From Sphingosinicella microcystinivorans (GTDB taxonomy: Bacteria > Pseudomonadota > Alphaproteobacteria > Sphingomonadales > Sphingomonadaceae), in assembly GCF_003634215.1 (NCBI RefSeq), contig NZ_RBWX01000010.1, positions 1 through 64,000 of the forward strand: DNA of 64,000 nucleotides, written 5' to 3'. This document shows positions 9,120 to 17,848 of the stretch, one piece after another. The position numbers and the translations under genes were made by a program. Position 1 is the first letter of the stretch. Each line of letters begins with the position of its first letter. The notes below the pieces were generated by a model. The model did not search any database, was not told the origin of the DNA, and saw only the letters and a program-made list of their open reading frames with translations.

Positions 9120-9521
9120 TTGGCCCGGGCAAAGCCAAAGATGTGTATCGTGAACCCGGAATTTGTTGCCGATATCGCACCCTTGACCGGATCGCAGACC
9201 GAAATCATGCGCTGTATTGGTATCAGTTGGAACAGCTGGATCAAGATATGCGCCGGACTGCCGATTCGCCTTTCGGTCGGGCGCCGTCTGCGGGACCGGC
9301 TACTTGCCGAGGCGCCCGAATCGGCAGGCTTGCGGGGCAGGTTCTCGCACATCGCATCCGGCATCGAAATCCGCAGGAGGGCGCGCGAGGTCAATTTCCT
9401 GCTGCCAGCGAACACAACAGACGAAACCTCCCGGAGCATGCCTCAGCTTCGCTCCGTCGGCCGTGCACTAAAGATGCTGTCGGCGAAACGATCCGGTCTT
9501 GAGGTTGGTGTCCATCCCTGA
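9120..9521 (+). CDS. Small hypothetical protein, possibly helix-turn-helix
   Basis: 133 codons if TTG 9120 is used, which has GAGGAG six bases upstream. ATG 9141 is an alternative. Residues about 9-50 (NPEFVADIAPLTGSQTEIMRCIGISWNSWIKICAG) have alternating helices that could form a helix-turn-helix, with a following basic stretch LSVGRRLRDRLL. No enzymatic motif, membrane segment or signal peptide is seen. The frame overlaps the 3' end of no other gene from the chosen start. I do not recognise the family with certainty, so a DNA-binding role is only a suggestion. Confidence 0.4.
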   Translation: MARAKPKMCIVNPEFVADIAPLTGSQTEIMRCIGISWNSWIKICAGLPIRLSVGRRLRDRLLAEAPESAGLRGRFSHIASGIEIRRRAREVNFLLPANTTDETSRSMPQLRSVGRALKMLSAKRSGLEVGVHP

Positions 9522-10335
9522 TTGACGTCCGACCGGTGCGCGATCAGGCTCCGCCGGCAATTTTATCGCCGCGCTCGCTGACGATCCGCTCACCCGATTA
9601 AAGCGCGCATTTCTCGGATCCCGGTATTCGTTCCCATTGCCATGTGTGAACGACTTCTCCGCGTGGCAGATAGGATGATCGGAATAGTCCTCTCTCCGCG
9701 TCGAACGCTCAGCTTCAGAAACTGTGTCTGCTCACCTTGAATGCTGTCCTGAGGAACGGGAATCACGATCTCGTCGCCGTTCCGGAGACCCGCGATCGCG
9801 GCTGCGGTGGTCGGTGTGCCCGATCCGCTTTACGGCGAGATCGGCCATGCTTGGGTTCTGCCCGATGCGGCGGCAGGCGAGGCCACGCCCGACGCGGAGG
9901 CGCTTGAAAGCTACTGCCGCGACCATCTGACGAACTACAAGGTGCCCAAGCGGTTCCATGTCCGACCCAAGGGGCCCACTCTAATGACCGGACCGAAGAT
10001 AATCGAGTGGGTGGATGTGTCATACATTCACAACCTGATTGCGACCTTCGGTGAGGTAGGGATAGCGCGATACCGTGGCCCTAATTTCCTTCATAACACC
10101 GGCGAAGTCGCCCCACTGCACAGTTACCGGGACAGGGTCAGACGCCGAACGGCGCGATATGATTGTCCATCCGTCGCGCGTTCGCGGTGAGTGGGGCTTC
10201 ATCGAGAACGAGTGTTGGCGTCGCTAGGCGCGAGGAGATCGCGGAATGCGCAGGGGCGGGGCGCTGAGCTGCCGACGGAGTATAACGCAACGCGTCGACG
10301 TTAAAAAGTTAAGCAAATTCAATGTGATATTCATT
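9522..10335. other. Gene-poor stretch holding a relic and regulatory DNA
   Basis: No intact gene is visible. One segment (9783-9990) is a relic of an AMP-forming ligase. The rest, including 9522-9782 and 9991-10335, shows only short frames without family motifs. From about 10300 the base composition turns AT-rich as the promoter region of the next receptor gene begins. Confidence 0.6.
9783..9990 (+). pseudogene. Relic of the C-terminal domain of an AMP-forming acyl-CoA ligase
   Basis: The frame starting at 9783 reads RRPAIAAAVVGVPDP, then GEIGHAWVLPDA and ESYCRDHLTNYKVPKRFHV. This is the hinge-distal C-terminal domain of ANL-superfamily ligases (normally HPAVAEAAVVGVPD... and ...YKVPRRF). 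The catalytic Lys region (PTGKI-x-K-x-x-L) is replaced by GPTLMTGPKIIEW and the frame then loses similarity. No N-terminal or central domain is present upstream. It is a short leftover of a gene type that occurs twice intact in this window (37709-39289 and 50173-51819). Confidence 0.6.
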
Positions 10336-10385
10336 TATATCGAAATCAAAATATATCTGTGTACAAACATATCGAAATAGATATA
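10336..10385. promoter_or_regulatory. Two tandem copies of the recurrent TATATCGA palindrome
   Basis: Site one (10336-10353) reads TATATCGAAATCAAAATA and site two (10368-10385) reads CATATCGAAATAGATATA. Both match the window-wide consensus TATATCGA-WW-TCGATATA with a few differences. Their starts are 32 bases apart, close to three helical turns, so two dimers could bind the same face. They lie 71-120 bases upstream of the receptor start codon, in the right place for an operator. The likely binding proteins are the MarR paralogues at 27885-28340 and 56785-57276. Confidence 0.5.
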
Positions 10386-10455
10386 GTTTTAGCACTTGGT
10401 AAGCGTGCCGCCAAAAAAACGCAAAAATGCGGTAGGATTCTTGGGAGGGGAACGG

Positions 10456-12882
10456 ATGAAAATTCAATCTTCGATTCGCTGCGCTTTGGTATCTGCAACC
10501 GCGATGGTGACCATTTCCGCCATCTCGCCGGCATGGGCGCAGGAGGGTTCCGACGACCGCCAGATCGGTCTCGATGAAATCGTTGTTACGGCCCAGAAGC
10601 GCGCTGAGAACCTGCAGGACGTGCCGATTGCGGTCAGTGCGATCAACGCCGCTCAGATCGAGCGGACGTTCAGTCGGAATATCTCGGAACTCGGCTCGAT
10701 GGCGCCGAACCTCATCGTTGACACGATTTTCGGCGTGGCCACGCCTGCAATCAGTATCCGCGGCTTGCAGCTGAACGACGGCGAGAAGTCGTTTGATCCT
10801 GCGGTCGCAGTGTATCTCGACGGTGTCTACCTCTCGACCACGACCGGTGCTCTGCTGACGACATTCGATGCCGAGGCCGTGGAAGTCCTGCGCGGCCCGC
10901 AGGGAACACTGTTCGGTCGCAATACCATCGGCGGTCTCGTGCACGTTCGCCGCGCAGAGCCGACGGGTGAGCTCGGCGGCAAAGTGGCGGTGACCTACGG
11001 CCGGTTCGACCAGCTCGACGTCAAGGCTGTGCTCAACCTGCCGTCGATCGCGAATGGCGCCATTGCCGCCAAGGTCGGCGTGATGAGCCTGAATGGCGGT
11101 GGCTATTTCCACAACATCACGCGCGGCAAGCGCGAAGGTAACAATGACTTCATGATGTATAGCGCGGCGCTGAAGATCGAGCCCTCGCCGGACTTCAAGC
11201 TCAACCTCGCCTACGATTATATCGACGACAAGACCAATACGCGTCCCGTCACAGCGCTGACGTCGCCGACGGAAACCTTCTGCGCGATCACACCTGCCGG
11301 ATTCCCGTGCGGACAGCCGGCAGCGAACGCTTCATATCACCGTCACCCAATTCAGAATTTCGTGCAGCCGCAAGGCCTAAAAGGGCACTCGCTGATTGCG
11401 AATGCCGAGCTGAACCTCGCCGAGGATCATGCGCTGTTCGCGGTTGTCGGCTACCGGGATGCGAAGGAATATTCGGTTCAGAAGTGGGATGGCATTCAGC
11501 TGCCGTACTTCTTCACCTACCGTCCGCAGAAGCAGGACCAGTTTTCCGCCGAGCTGCGTTATCAGGGCGAAGTCGGTATCGTGAAAATGGTTGCTGGCGC
11601 CTACTATTATGAAGCCGGCTACACCAACCACCAGCAGACGTTCTTCTTTACGAGCAATTTCCCGACAAACGCGTCGGAGAAAGAGGTTCTCGCGGGCATC
11701 CGCGCCGGCTGGCCGGGCGAAGTTCCGGGTACCGACACGGATCAGGACAGCAAGAACTATGCGTTCTTCGGTCAGCTTGACTGGGAAATCGTTGAAAATC
11801 TGAATGTGTCCGCCGGAGGCCGCTACACGAAGGAGACGAAGCACTTCTGCGGCGCGAACGCGCTCGGTCCTGTGGGTTCCCGCGTTGTCGTCGGCTCGTT
11901 CGGCGATTGCCCGGATTCCTGGCGTAGCCAGCCCACCTACATGCCGAATGCGGTCAATCCCACCACAGGAGAGGTTTTCGAGCAGACCGGCCGCGACAGC
12001 TGGTCCCGTTTCACGCCGCGCTTTGGTGTGGACTACAAGTTCGACAACGGCATGGTCTACGCGAGTTATTCGAAGGGCTTCCGTTCCGGCGGTTACAACG
12101 GCCGCGGTACGGACTCCTTTAACATGGGGCCCTATCAGCCCGAGACGGTCGAAAGCTACGAAGCGGGCTTCAAGACTCAGTGGGCTGACAACCGCGTCCG
12201 CTTCAACCTCAGCGCCTTTTCGATGAACTACTCGAACAAGCAGGAAGACGTCGTGTTCCCGGATCCGGTATCGGTGACAGTGACAGTCGTTCAGAACGCA
12301 GCGCGCGCCCGCATCCGCGGTTTTGAAGCCGAGTTCCAGGCTGTGCCTGCGGATGGGCTGACCTTTGGTGTGAACGTCGGTCATTTGAACGCAAAGTATC
12401 GTAACTGGCAGGATATCGGCTTCAACCTTGATCCGGCCACTGCGGCAGCAGATCCGTTCGTTACTATCGATAAGTCAAACTTCAAGCTGCGCCGCGCGCC
12501 GAAATGGTCGCTCGATGCCACGATGAACTACCGGCATGAACTTGAAAACGACCATGCGCTCGTCTTCGATGTCGGGGTGCGTCTGAAGTCCGATTACTAC
12601 ATCGTTGCCAACACGCTGACCCCAGCAAACCCGAACAATGGGCTCGTCAAGAGCTTCGCGCTCCTCGACGCCAGCATCTCTTATGATGCTGACAACTGGC
12701 GTCTCTCATTCTTCGGCAAGAATCTCACCAACCACGACTACTTCTCCCATGTGTTGGACGTTGGCACCAGCTACGGCGCAACGCCGACGAACTCCACGCC
12801 GGTGCCACAGCCCGGGCTGTTCACATACGGCTCGATTGCGCCACCGCGCACGTGGGGTATCGAGGCGCTGTTCAAGTTCTAG
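10456..12882 (+). CDS. TonB-dependent outer-membrane receptor
   Basis: 808 residues from ATG 10456, chosen for GGGAGGGG at 10443-10450. The frame extends 20 codons further up without a better site. A signal peptide ends near residue 28 (AISPAWA-QEG). The TonB box DEIVVTAQKR is at 40-49, followed by a plug domain (NLQDVPIAVSAI, SIRGLQ, EVLRGPQGTLFGRNTIGG) and a barrel ending in GIEALFKF with terminal Phe. Such receptors import scarce or bulky substrates. Being first in the catabolic block and preceded by two operator copies, it probably transports the block's substrate. The plug carries GGLVHV where GAINV is usual. Confidence 0.95.
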   Translation: MKIQSSIRCALVSATAMVTISAISPAWAQEGSDDRQIGLDEIVVTAQKRAENLQDVPIAVSAINAAQIERTFSRNISELGSMAPNLIVDTIFGVATPAISIRGLQLNDGEKSFDPAVAVYLDGVYLSTTTGALLTTFDAEAVEVLRGPQGTLFGRNTIGGLVHVRRAEPTGELGGKVAVTYGRFDQLDVKAVLNLPSIANGAIAAKVGVMSLNGGGYFHNITRGKREGNNDFMMYSAALKIEPSPDFKLNLAYDYIDDKTNTRPVTALTSPTETFCAITPAGFPCGQPAANASYHRHPIQNFVQPQGLKGHSLIANAELNLAEDHALFAVVGYRDAKEYSVQKWDGIQLPYFFTYRPQKQDQFSAELRYQGEVGIVKMVAGAYYYEAGYTNHQQTFFFTSNFPTNASEKEVLAGIRAGWPGEVPGTDTDQDSKNYAFFGQLDWEIVENLNVSAGGRYTKETKHFCGANALGPVGSRVVVGSFGDCPDSWRSQPTYMPNAVNPTTGEVFEQTGRDSWSRFTPRFGVDYKFDNGMVYASYSKGFRSGGYNGRGTDSFNMGPYQPETVESYEAGFKTQWADNRVRFNLSAFSMNYSNKQEDVVFPDPVSVTVTVVQNAARARIRGFEAEFQAVPADGLTFGVNVGHLNAKYRNWQDIGFNLDPATAAADPFVTIDKSNFKLRRAPKWSLDATMNYRHELENDHALVFDVGVRLKSDYYIVANTLTPANPNNGLVKSFALLDASISYDADNWRLSFFGKNLTNHDYFSHVLDVGTSYGATPTNSTPVPQPGLFTYGSIAPPRTWGIEALFKF

Positions 12883-12947
12883 GGTTCCGCGTTGCGAGGG
12901 GGCGGGCTGCCGCAAGCCTCATCGCACGCACAGCAGGCGAAACGCAA

Positions 12948-13349
12948 ATGGCTGTTTTCGATGCCAATATCGCGGTGGCGCAAAAGATGTACGACATCGT
13001 GCGCGCCGGCGACTTTTCGAAGCTCGATACCATCGTGACCGAGGATTTCGAAATTGTCGAAGCGGACGGCCTGCCATTTGGAGGTGCCTCCCGCGGGCGT
13101 CACGCTCTCCGCGAGCTGCTTGAGCGGATTATTCCTATCCTTCGTCCCAGTGACATCAAGTTGAAGTCTATCACCGCCAACGAGAACGAGGTTGTGGGTC
13201 TGCTCGACCTCATATTCGCTGACGGGGACGGGGAGTTCATCATGCCTGTCGCCGAGTATTTCGAGATACGTGACGGGCACATCAGTCGCATCGTACCGTA
13301 TTTTTTTGATACACCCGGGCTTACGCAGTTCATCGCGCGCAGAGGATGA
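12948..13349 (+). CDS. SnoaL-like (NTF2-fold) protein
   Basis: 133 residues from ATG 12948. The pattern is that of SnoaL/NTF2-fold proteins: an N-terminal helix pair (VAQKMYDIVRAGDFSKLDTIVTEDFEIVEA), GRHALRELLERI, then alternating strands ending in PVAEYFEIRDGHISRIVPYFFD. Family members include isomerases, dehydratases, epoxide hydrolases and non-catalytic partners acting on cyclic substrates, so a precise reaction cannot be given. It lies 65 bases after the receptor and 134 bases before the molybdenum hydroxylase genes, probably within one transcription unit. Two other NTF2-fold proteins occur in the window (25607-25993 and 57412-57972). Confidence 0.8.
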   Translation: MAVFDANIAVAQKMYDIVRAGDFSKLDTIVTEDFEIVEADGLPFGGASRGRHALRELLERIIPILRPSDIKLKSITANENEVVGLLDLIFADGDGEFIMPVAEYFEIRDGHISRIVPYFFDTPGLTQFIARRG

Positions 13350-13483
13350 GGCCACCGGCCGGGTAGAGTGTCAATTCCAATGATGATTGCTACAGTCAGC
13401 CTCATGAACGTCCGTCGTCAGTATCTGCTGGGCGAGCGGGCGAGTGGAAACGTACTCAAGGCGGGTTACGGGGAGGCGTCGTG

Positions 13484-13960
13484 ATGGCAAAAATACGTGT
13501 GCAGGTGAACGGTCGCGAGACGGAAGGCGAGGTCCCTGACCGTATGCTTCTCATCCACTTCCTGCGCGATGAACTGAGGCTGACAGGGGCGCACGTCGGC
13601 TGCGATACGAGCCAGTGCGGCGCCTGCACCGTGCATCTCGACGGCCAGGCTGTCAAAAGCTGCGCTGTGCTCGCCGTGCAGGCGGATGGGCGTTCCATCA
13701 CCACGATAGAGGGCTTGTCTGCAGGGGGAGAGGCTCTCCACCCGATGCAGCAGTCGTTTCATGACAATCACGGCCTCCAATGCGGCTTCTGCACGCCCGG
13801 AATGGTCATGACCGGCATCGATATCGCGCGTCGTCACGGCAGGCCTGACGAAGCGACGGTCCGGCGTGAACTCGAAGGCAATCTCTGTCGCTGCACGGGC
13901 TATCAGAATATCGTGAAAGCGATTCTGGACGGCGCCGAGCGAATGGAGGCGGGCGCATGA
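13484..13960 (+). CDS. Molybdenum hydroxylase small subunit, two [2Fe-2S] clusters
   Basis: 158 residues from ATG 13484, with GGGGAGG upstream. The plant-type ferredoxin cluster ligands are C40, C45, C48 and C60, and the second all-helical cluster uses C100, C103, C135 and C137 (QCGFCTPG and LCRCTGY). This is the electron-transfer subunit of xanthine-oxidase-family enzymes such as CoxS. Its stop overlaps the next start by ATGA (13957-13960), fixing the S-L-M order. The protein accepts electrons from the molybdenum centre of the large subunit and passes them to FAD. Confidence 0.95.
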   Translation: MAKIRVQVNGRETEGEVPDRMLLIHFLRDELRLTGAHVGCDTSQCGACTVHLDGQAVKSCAVLAVQADGRSITTIEGLSAGGEALHPMQQSFHDNHGLQCGFCTPGMVMTGIDIARRHGRPDEATVRRELEGNLCRCTGYQNIVKAILDGAERMEAGA

Positions 13961-16323
13961 ACCAGCCGTTTCACGGAAAGACGTTCGGAAAATCGGTCAA
14001 GCGCAGTGAGGATGGACGGTTCCTTCGCGGTAAGGGGCGCTACGTCGACGATGTCATTCTTCCCGGCCAAGCTTATGCGGCGTTCGTCAGGTCTCCATTC
14101 GCTCATGCGCGCATCGAAAACATCGACGTGTCGGCGGCCTTGGCGATGCCCGGGGTGCAGCGCGTGGTGCTTGGTCAGGATATGGTCGAGGCAGGACTGC
14201 CGCCGCTTCCGTGCGGATGGATGATCCATTCCTCGAACGGTGAGCCGATGAAGGTTGGTGTGCGCCGGGCGCTTGCGGTCGATGCCGCGCGCTATGTTGG
14301 CGAGCCCGTGGCGCTCGTCATCGCAGATACGCGCGATCTGGCCCGCGATGCTGCCGAGGCGGTGCAGGTCGATTATGCCGACTTGTCGATCGCTGGGCAG
14401 ATGCCTGATGCGCTCGCTCCGGGAGCCGTGCAGATCCACGACGACATTCCCGGAAACCTTGCGTTCGACTGGGAAATCGGAAACCGTGCGGCTGTTGATA
14501 CAGCGTTTGCGAGCGCCGCCGTCACCGTCCCGTTGTCGCTTGAAAACAATCGTCTCGTGCCGAACGCGATCGAGCCGCGTGCGATCAACGCGCACTGGGA
14601 TGCCGTCGATGAAAAGCTGACGCTTTACATGACGCACCAGAACCCGATCGGCATTCGTATGTTCCTTGCCGCTCATTACCAGTTGGCGGCTGAGCATAAG
14701 CTTCGGGTCGTTTCTCCGGATGTCGGTGGCGGCTTTGGTTCGAAGGCGCCGAACTACCCCGAGGAGGTCGCTGTCGCCTTTGCGGCGAAACTCGTCGATC
14801 GCCCGGTAAAATGGACGGCGGACCGAACAGAGGCGTTCCTTACCGATGCACACGGGCGGGATCATCTGAGCGACGCGGAACTCGCGCTCGATGCCCACGG
14901 CCGCTTTCTTGCGCTGCGCGTCGACACACGCGCGAACGTCGGCGCCTATCTTAGCGCATCGGCATCGCTGGTGCCGACCTACATGTACGCAACGATGCTG
15001 TCGGGGCAGTATGTGATCCCCGCGATCCACGCGCGCGTCCGTGCCGTTTACACGAACACCTGCCCGGTTGATGCATACCGCGGCGCAGGTCGGCCGGAAG
15101 CCGCCTATCTGATCGAGCGCATCGTAAATGTCGCCGCGGAAACCATGGGGATCGATCAGGCGGAGATCCGCCGCCGGAACTTCATCCGGCAGTTTCCGTA
15201 TCAGACACCCGTCGTCTACGAATATGATTCCGGCGACTATGAAAAGACGCTCGATGCTGCATTAGAGCTGGCGGACTATTCGGGTTTCGAAGCCCGCAAG
15301 GCGGAATCCGCCGATCGAGGCAAGCTGCGCGGCATCGGTGTGTCAGCCTATGTCGAGGCGTGCGGCATCGGACCTTCGGCGAAACTCGCAGCGCTTGGCG
15401 GCGGGGCGGGGATGTGGGATTCTGCGGAGGTGCGTGTCCATCCCGCAGGTACAGTTGAGGTGCTGAGCGGCGCGCACTCGCACGGTCAGGGGCACCAGAC
15501 GACGTTCGCACAGCTTGTCGCGGACCGCTTCGGGATTCCGTTCGAAAACATCAGCGTCGTGCAGGGCGATACCGACCGTATTCAGGCGGGGACGGGCACA
15601 TACGGGTCCCGCGCGTCCGTGGGTATGTCTGCGGCTCTTCGGGCGTGCGACCAAATCATTGCCAAAGGCAAGCTGATCGCTTCGCACATTCTTGGCGTCG
15701 ATGCCGATCGCGTTGATTTCGAAGACGGTATTTTTCTCAGCAAGGATAGCAACAGCACACTGAGCTTTGGAGAGATGGCTTATGCTGCCCACATGGCAGC
15801 TGCCTTCCCGACAACGGAAATTGAACCGGGGCTCGTCGCGACGAGTTTCTTCGATCCGCCGAATTTCACCTACCCGGCGGGCATCTATGTTTGCGAGGTT
15901 GAGATCGACCCTGGCACGGGTGTTGTCGACGTCGTTTCGTTCGCGGCAGCGGACGATTTCGGCTTCGTCGCGAATCCGATGATTGTCGAAGGCCAGGTGC
16001 ATGGTGGCATGACGCAGGGGATCGGCCAGGCGCTTTGGGAACACGCCCGCTACGACGCGGAAAGCGGCCAGCTGGTGACGGCATCCTACATGGACTACGG
16101 CATGCCGCGCGCAGGCAGCGTTCCCAACTACAATCTCGTGTTCAGTTCGACGCCGTCTCCTGTCAATCCCCTCGGCATGAAGGGCTGTGGGGAGGCAGGC
16201 GCGATCGGGGCGCCACCTGCCGTCATCAACGCGATCTGCAATGCGCTTGATGTCCGGCACGTGGAGATGCCGGCAACACCTGAGAAGATCTGGAAGCTCT
16301 GTGCCGAGAAAGGTGTGCTCTGA
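13957..16323 (+). CDS. Molybdenum hydroxylase large subunit (xanthine oxidase family, form II)
   Basis: 788 residues. It binds the molybdopterin cytosine dinucleotide cofactor: the substrate and cofactor regions [22 protein letters not shown] and [14 protein letters not shown] are present, and the catalytic Glu is E746 in GCGEAGAIG. The active-site loop reads AYRGAGR at 373-379, the form II type, not the AYxCSFR loop with the Cu-binding Cys of true CO dehydrogenase. So it most likely hydroxylates an aromatic or N-heterocyclic carbon using water. It is translationally coupled on both sides (ATGA upstream, TGATG downstream). The exact substrate is unknown. Confidence 0.94.
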   Translation: MNQPFHGKTFGKSVKRSEDGRFLRGKGRYVDDVILPGQAYAAFVRSPFAHARIENIDVSAALAMPGVQRVVLGQDMVEAGLPPLPCGWMIHSSNGEPMKVGVRRALAVDAARYVGEPVALVIADTRDLARDAAEAVQVDYADLSIAGQMPDALAPGAVQIHDDIPGNLAFDWEIGNRAAVDTAFASAAVTVPLSLENNRLVPNAIEPRAINAHWDAVDEKLTLYMTHQNPIGIRMFLAAHYQLAAEHKLRVVSPDVGGGFGSKAPNYPEEVAVAFAAKLVDRPVKWTADRTEAFLTDAHGRDHLSDAELALDAHGRFLALRVDTRANVGAYLSASASLVPTYMYATMLSGQYVIPAIHARVRAVYTNTCPVDAYRGAGRPEAAYLIERIVNVAAETMGIDQAEIRRRNFIRQFPYQTPVVYEYDSGDYEKTLDAALELADYSGFEARKAESADRGKLRGIGVSAYVEACGIGPSAKLAALGGGAGMWDSAEVRVHPAGTVEVLSGAHSHGQGHQTTFAQLVADRFGIPFENISVVQGDTDRIQAGTGTYGSRASVGMSAALRACDQIIAKGKLIASHILGVDADRVDFEDGIFLSKDSNSTLSFGEMAYAAHMAAAFPTTEIEPGLVATSFFDPPNFTYPAGIYVCEVEIDPGTGVVDVVSFAAADDFGFVANPMIVEGQVHGGMTQGIGQALWEHARYDAESGQLVTASYMDYGMPRAGSVPNYNLVFSSTPSPVNPLGMKGCGEAGAIGAPPAVINAICNALDVRHVEMPATPEKIWKLCAEKGVL

Positions 16324-17114
16324 TGTACGACTTCACCTATCGGCGCCCGGCGAATCTTGCTGAAGCGACTGCGTTTCTGCGCGGAGCCGCCGATGCGCGG
16401 CCGCTGTCAGGGGGGCAAACGCTGCTTCCGGTCATGCGTGCGCGTCTCGCCGCGCCATCGGACGTGATCGATGTCTCGCAGCTGAGTGAACTGCACGGGA
16501 TTTCGGAGCAGGACGGCAGGCTTATCATTGGCGCTGCGGAAACGCATGCTGCCGTGGCGTCGAACGCTGTCGTCCAATTCGTCGTTCCGGCGCTTTCCGA
16601 ACTGGCTGGCGGTATCGGCGACGTTCAGGTGCGGCATCGCGGAACGATCGGCGGATCGGTTGCGAACAATGATCCGGCTGCGTGCTATCCGTCCGGTTGC
16701 CTTGCGCTTGACGCCGAGATCGTCACCGATCGCAGGCGGATTGCGGCGGCTGATTTTTTCACGGGCATGTTTTCCACCGCGCTCGAGCCCGATGAACTCG
16801 TAACAGCGCTCAGCTTCCCGAAATGCGACAACGCCTATTATCTGAAGTTTCACAATCCGGCGTCGCGCTTCGCATTGATCGGCATTTTCGCGGCGCACCT
16901 TTCGGGAGAAACGCGCATTGCCGTCACCGGGAGCGGGACGGGCGTGTTTCGCTGGCGCGAGGCGGAGGCGCAGATCGATACCGGCGGCGCGCGGGATTTC
17001 AGCCAGACTCCGCTCGATGCATCGCTGTTCACGGGCGATCTTCATGGCAGCGCCGATTACCGGCAGCATCTGGTCCGCGTGCTATCGGCACGTGCGCTCG
17101 ATCATTTGCGCTAA
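16323..17114 (+). CDS. Molybdenum hydroxylase FAD-binding medium subunit
   Basis: 263 residues, start codon sharing one base with the large-subunit stop (TGATG). The two FAD-binding motifs are visible: LSGGQTLLP near residue 29 and [12 protein letters not shown] near residue 104. The C-terminal CO_deh_flav_C-like part follows (ITVTGSGTG, here [12 protein letters not shown]). The Pro-Ala-Asn opening RRPANLAEA is typical of CoxM. It passes electrons from the iron-sulfur subunit to an external acceptor. The length is slightly under the usual 280-290 residues, with no obvious missing motif. Confidence 0.93.
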   Translation: MYDFTYRRPANLAEATAFLRGAADARPLSGGQTLLPVMRARLAAPSDVIDVSQLSELHGISEQDGRLIIGAAETHAAVASNAVVQFVVPALSELAGGIGDVQVRHRGTIGGSVANNDPAACYPSGCLALDAEIVTDRRRIAAADFFTGMFSTALEPDELVTALSFPKCDNAYYLKFHNPASRFALIGIFAAHLSGETRIAVTGSGTGVFRWREAEAQIDTGGARDFSQTPLDASLFTGDLHGSADYRQHLVRVLSARALDHLR

Positions 17115-17140
17115 AGCTTGTTGGGAAGGCTCCGCAGACA

Positions 17141-17713
17141 ATGGATATTCGAGGCGATTACCTGCTGCCGTGTTCGATCGATCGAGCGTGGGAAGCGCTC
17201 AACGATCCGGAGATGCTGAAGGCTTCGCTCAAAGGGTGCGAAGTTTTGGAACGCATCGACGATCACAGCTTCAAGGGGACAGTTTCCGCCAAGATTGGGC
17301 CGGTGAGCGCCCGTTTCTCCGGCACAATGGTACAGAGCGAGCTGGATCCGCCGCGCTCATGTCGGATGACGTTCGAAGGTCAGGGTGGTGTCGCGGGCTT
17401 CGCGAAGGGCGGCGCTTTGGTGACCTTGACGCCCGAGGACGGCGGCACGCGCCTCGCTTATGACGCGAGTGCACAGGTGGGGGGCAAGCTTGCGCAAATG
17501 GGCGCCCGTCTCATCGAAGGTACGGCGCGCAGCATGGCCGATGATTTCTTCGCGAAGTTCGCTGCGGCCGTGGCCTTGCAAGAATCAGCGGCCCCAGCAG
17601 CGCCCGTTGTCGCTGCATCGCCGGAGCCGATGGCGGGCGATGGAAAACATGTTTGGCTGATCATTGCCGCGATCATTGCGGTCATCGCCGTCATTGTGGG
17701 GATATGGTTGTGA
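17141..17713 (+). CDS. coxG: CoxG-like SRPBCC protein with C-terminal membrane anchor
   Basis: 190 residues from ATG 17141. Residues 1-145 form a CoxG-type SRPBCC domain (GDYLLPCSIDRAWEALNDPEMLKASLKGCE, KIGPVSARFSG, GARLIEGTARSMADDFF). After an Ala/Pro linker, residues about 167-189 form one transmembrane helix (WLIIAAIIAVIAVIVGIWL). CoxG proteins recruit or help mature molybdenum hydroxylases at the membrane. Its place right after the S-L-M genes supports this. The ribosome binding site is weak (GGAAGG about 11 bases upstream). It ends the first part of the operon. Confidence 0.88.
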   Translation: MDIRGDYLLPCSIDRAWEALNDPEMLKASLKGCEVLERIDDHSFKGTVSAKIGPVSARFSGTMVQSELDPPRSCRMTFEGQGGVAGFAKGGALVTLTPEDGGTRLAYDASAQVGGKLAQMGARLIEGTARSMADDFFAKFAAAVALQESAAPAAPVVAASPEPMAGDGKHVWLIIAAIIAVIAVIVGIWL

Positions 17714-17759
17714 TGCGCCGCAGCCGTATCGAGCCAGCCGACATTTTTCGCTGAAGTCC

Positions 17760-17776
17760 CGGCGTTTCAGACGCCG
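17760..17776 (+). terminator. Small hairpin after the CoxG-like gene
   Basis: CGGCGT-TTCAG-ACGCCG forms a 6-bp perfect stem with a 5-base loop, 46 bases after the coxG stop. No T-tract follows, so it may be a pause or processing site, not a strong intrinsic terminator. It separates the molybdenum hydroxylase genes from the next promoter with its operator. Confidence 0.25.
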
Positions 17777-17799
17777 CAGGGGGCGATAGAAGTTGCAGA

Positions 17800-17817
17800 T
17801 ATATTGAAATCAATATA
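17800..17817. promoter_or_regulatory. Recurrent palindrome, best symmetric copy
   Basis: TATATTGAAATCAATATA is a perfect palindrome with 8-bp arms around AA and fits the window-wide TATATCGA-WW-TCGATATA motif. It lies 31 bases upstream of the amidohydrolase start, so it probably overlaps the promoter of the amidohydrolase-P450-SDR operon. A MarR-family repressor is the likely ligand. Confidence 0.55.
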
Positions 17818-17848
17818 AATTGAAGATCAGGAGGGATGGAGACAACTG

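Noticed and set aside
13957-16323. Annotation as carbon monoxide dehydrogenase
   Set aside because: The active-site loop is AYRGAGR and lacks the Cys that binds Cu in the CO enzyme, so only the broader xanthine-oxidase family is supported.
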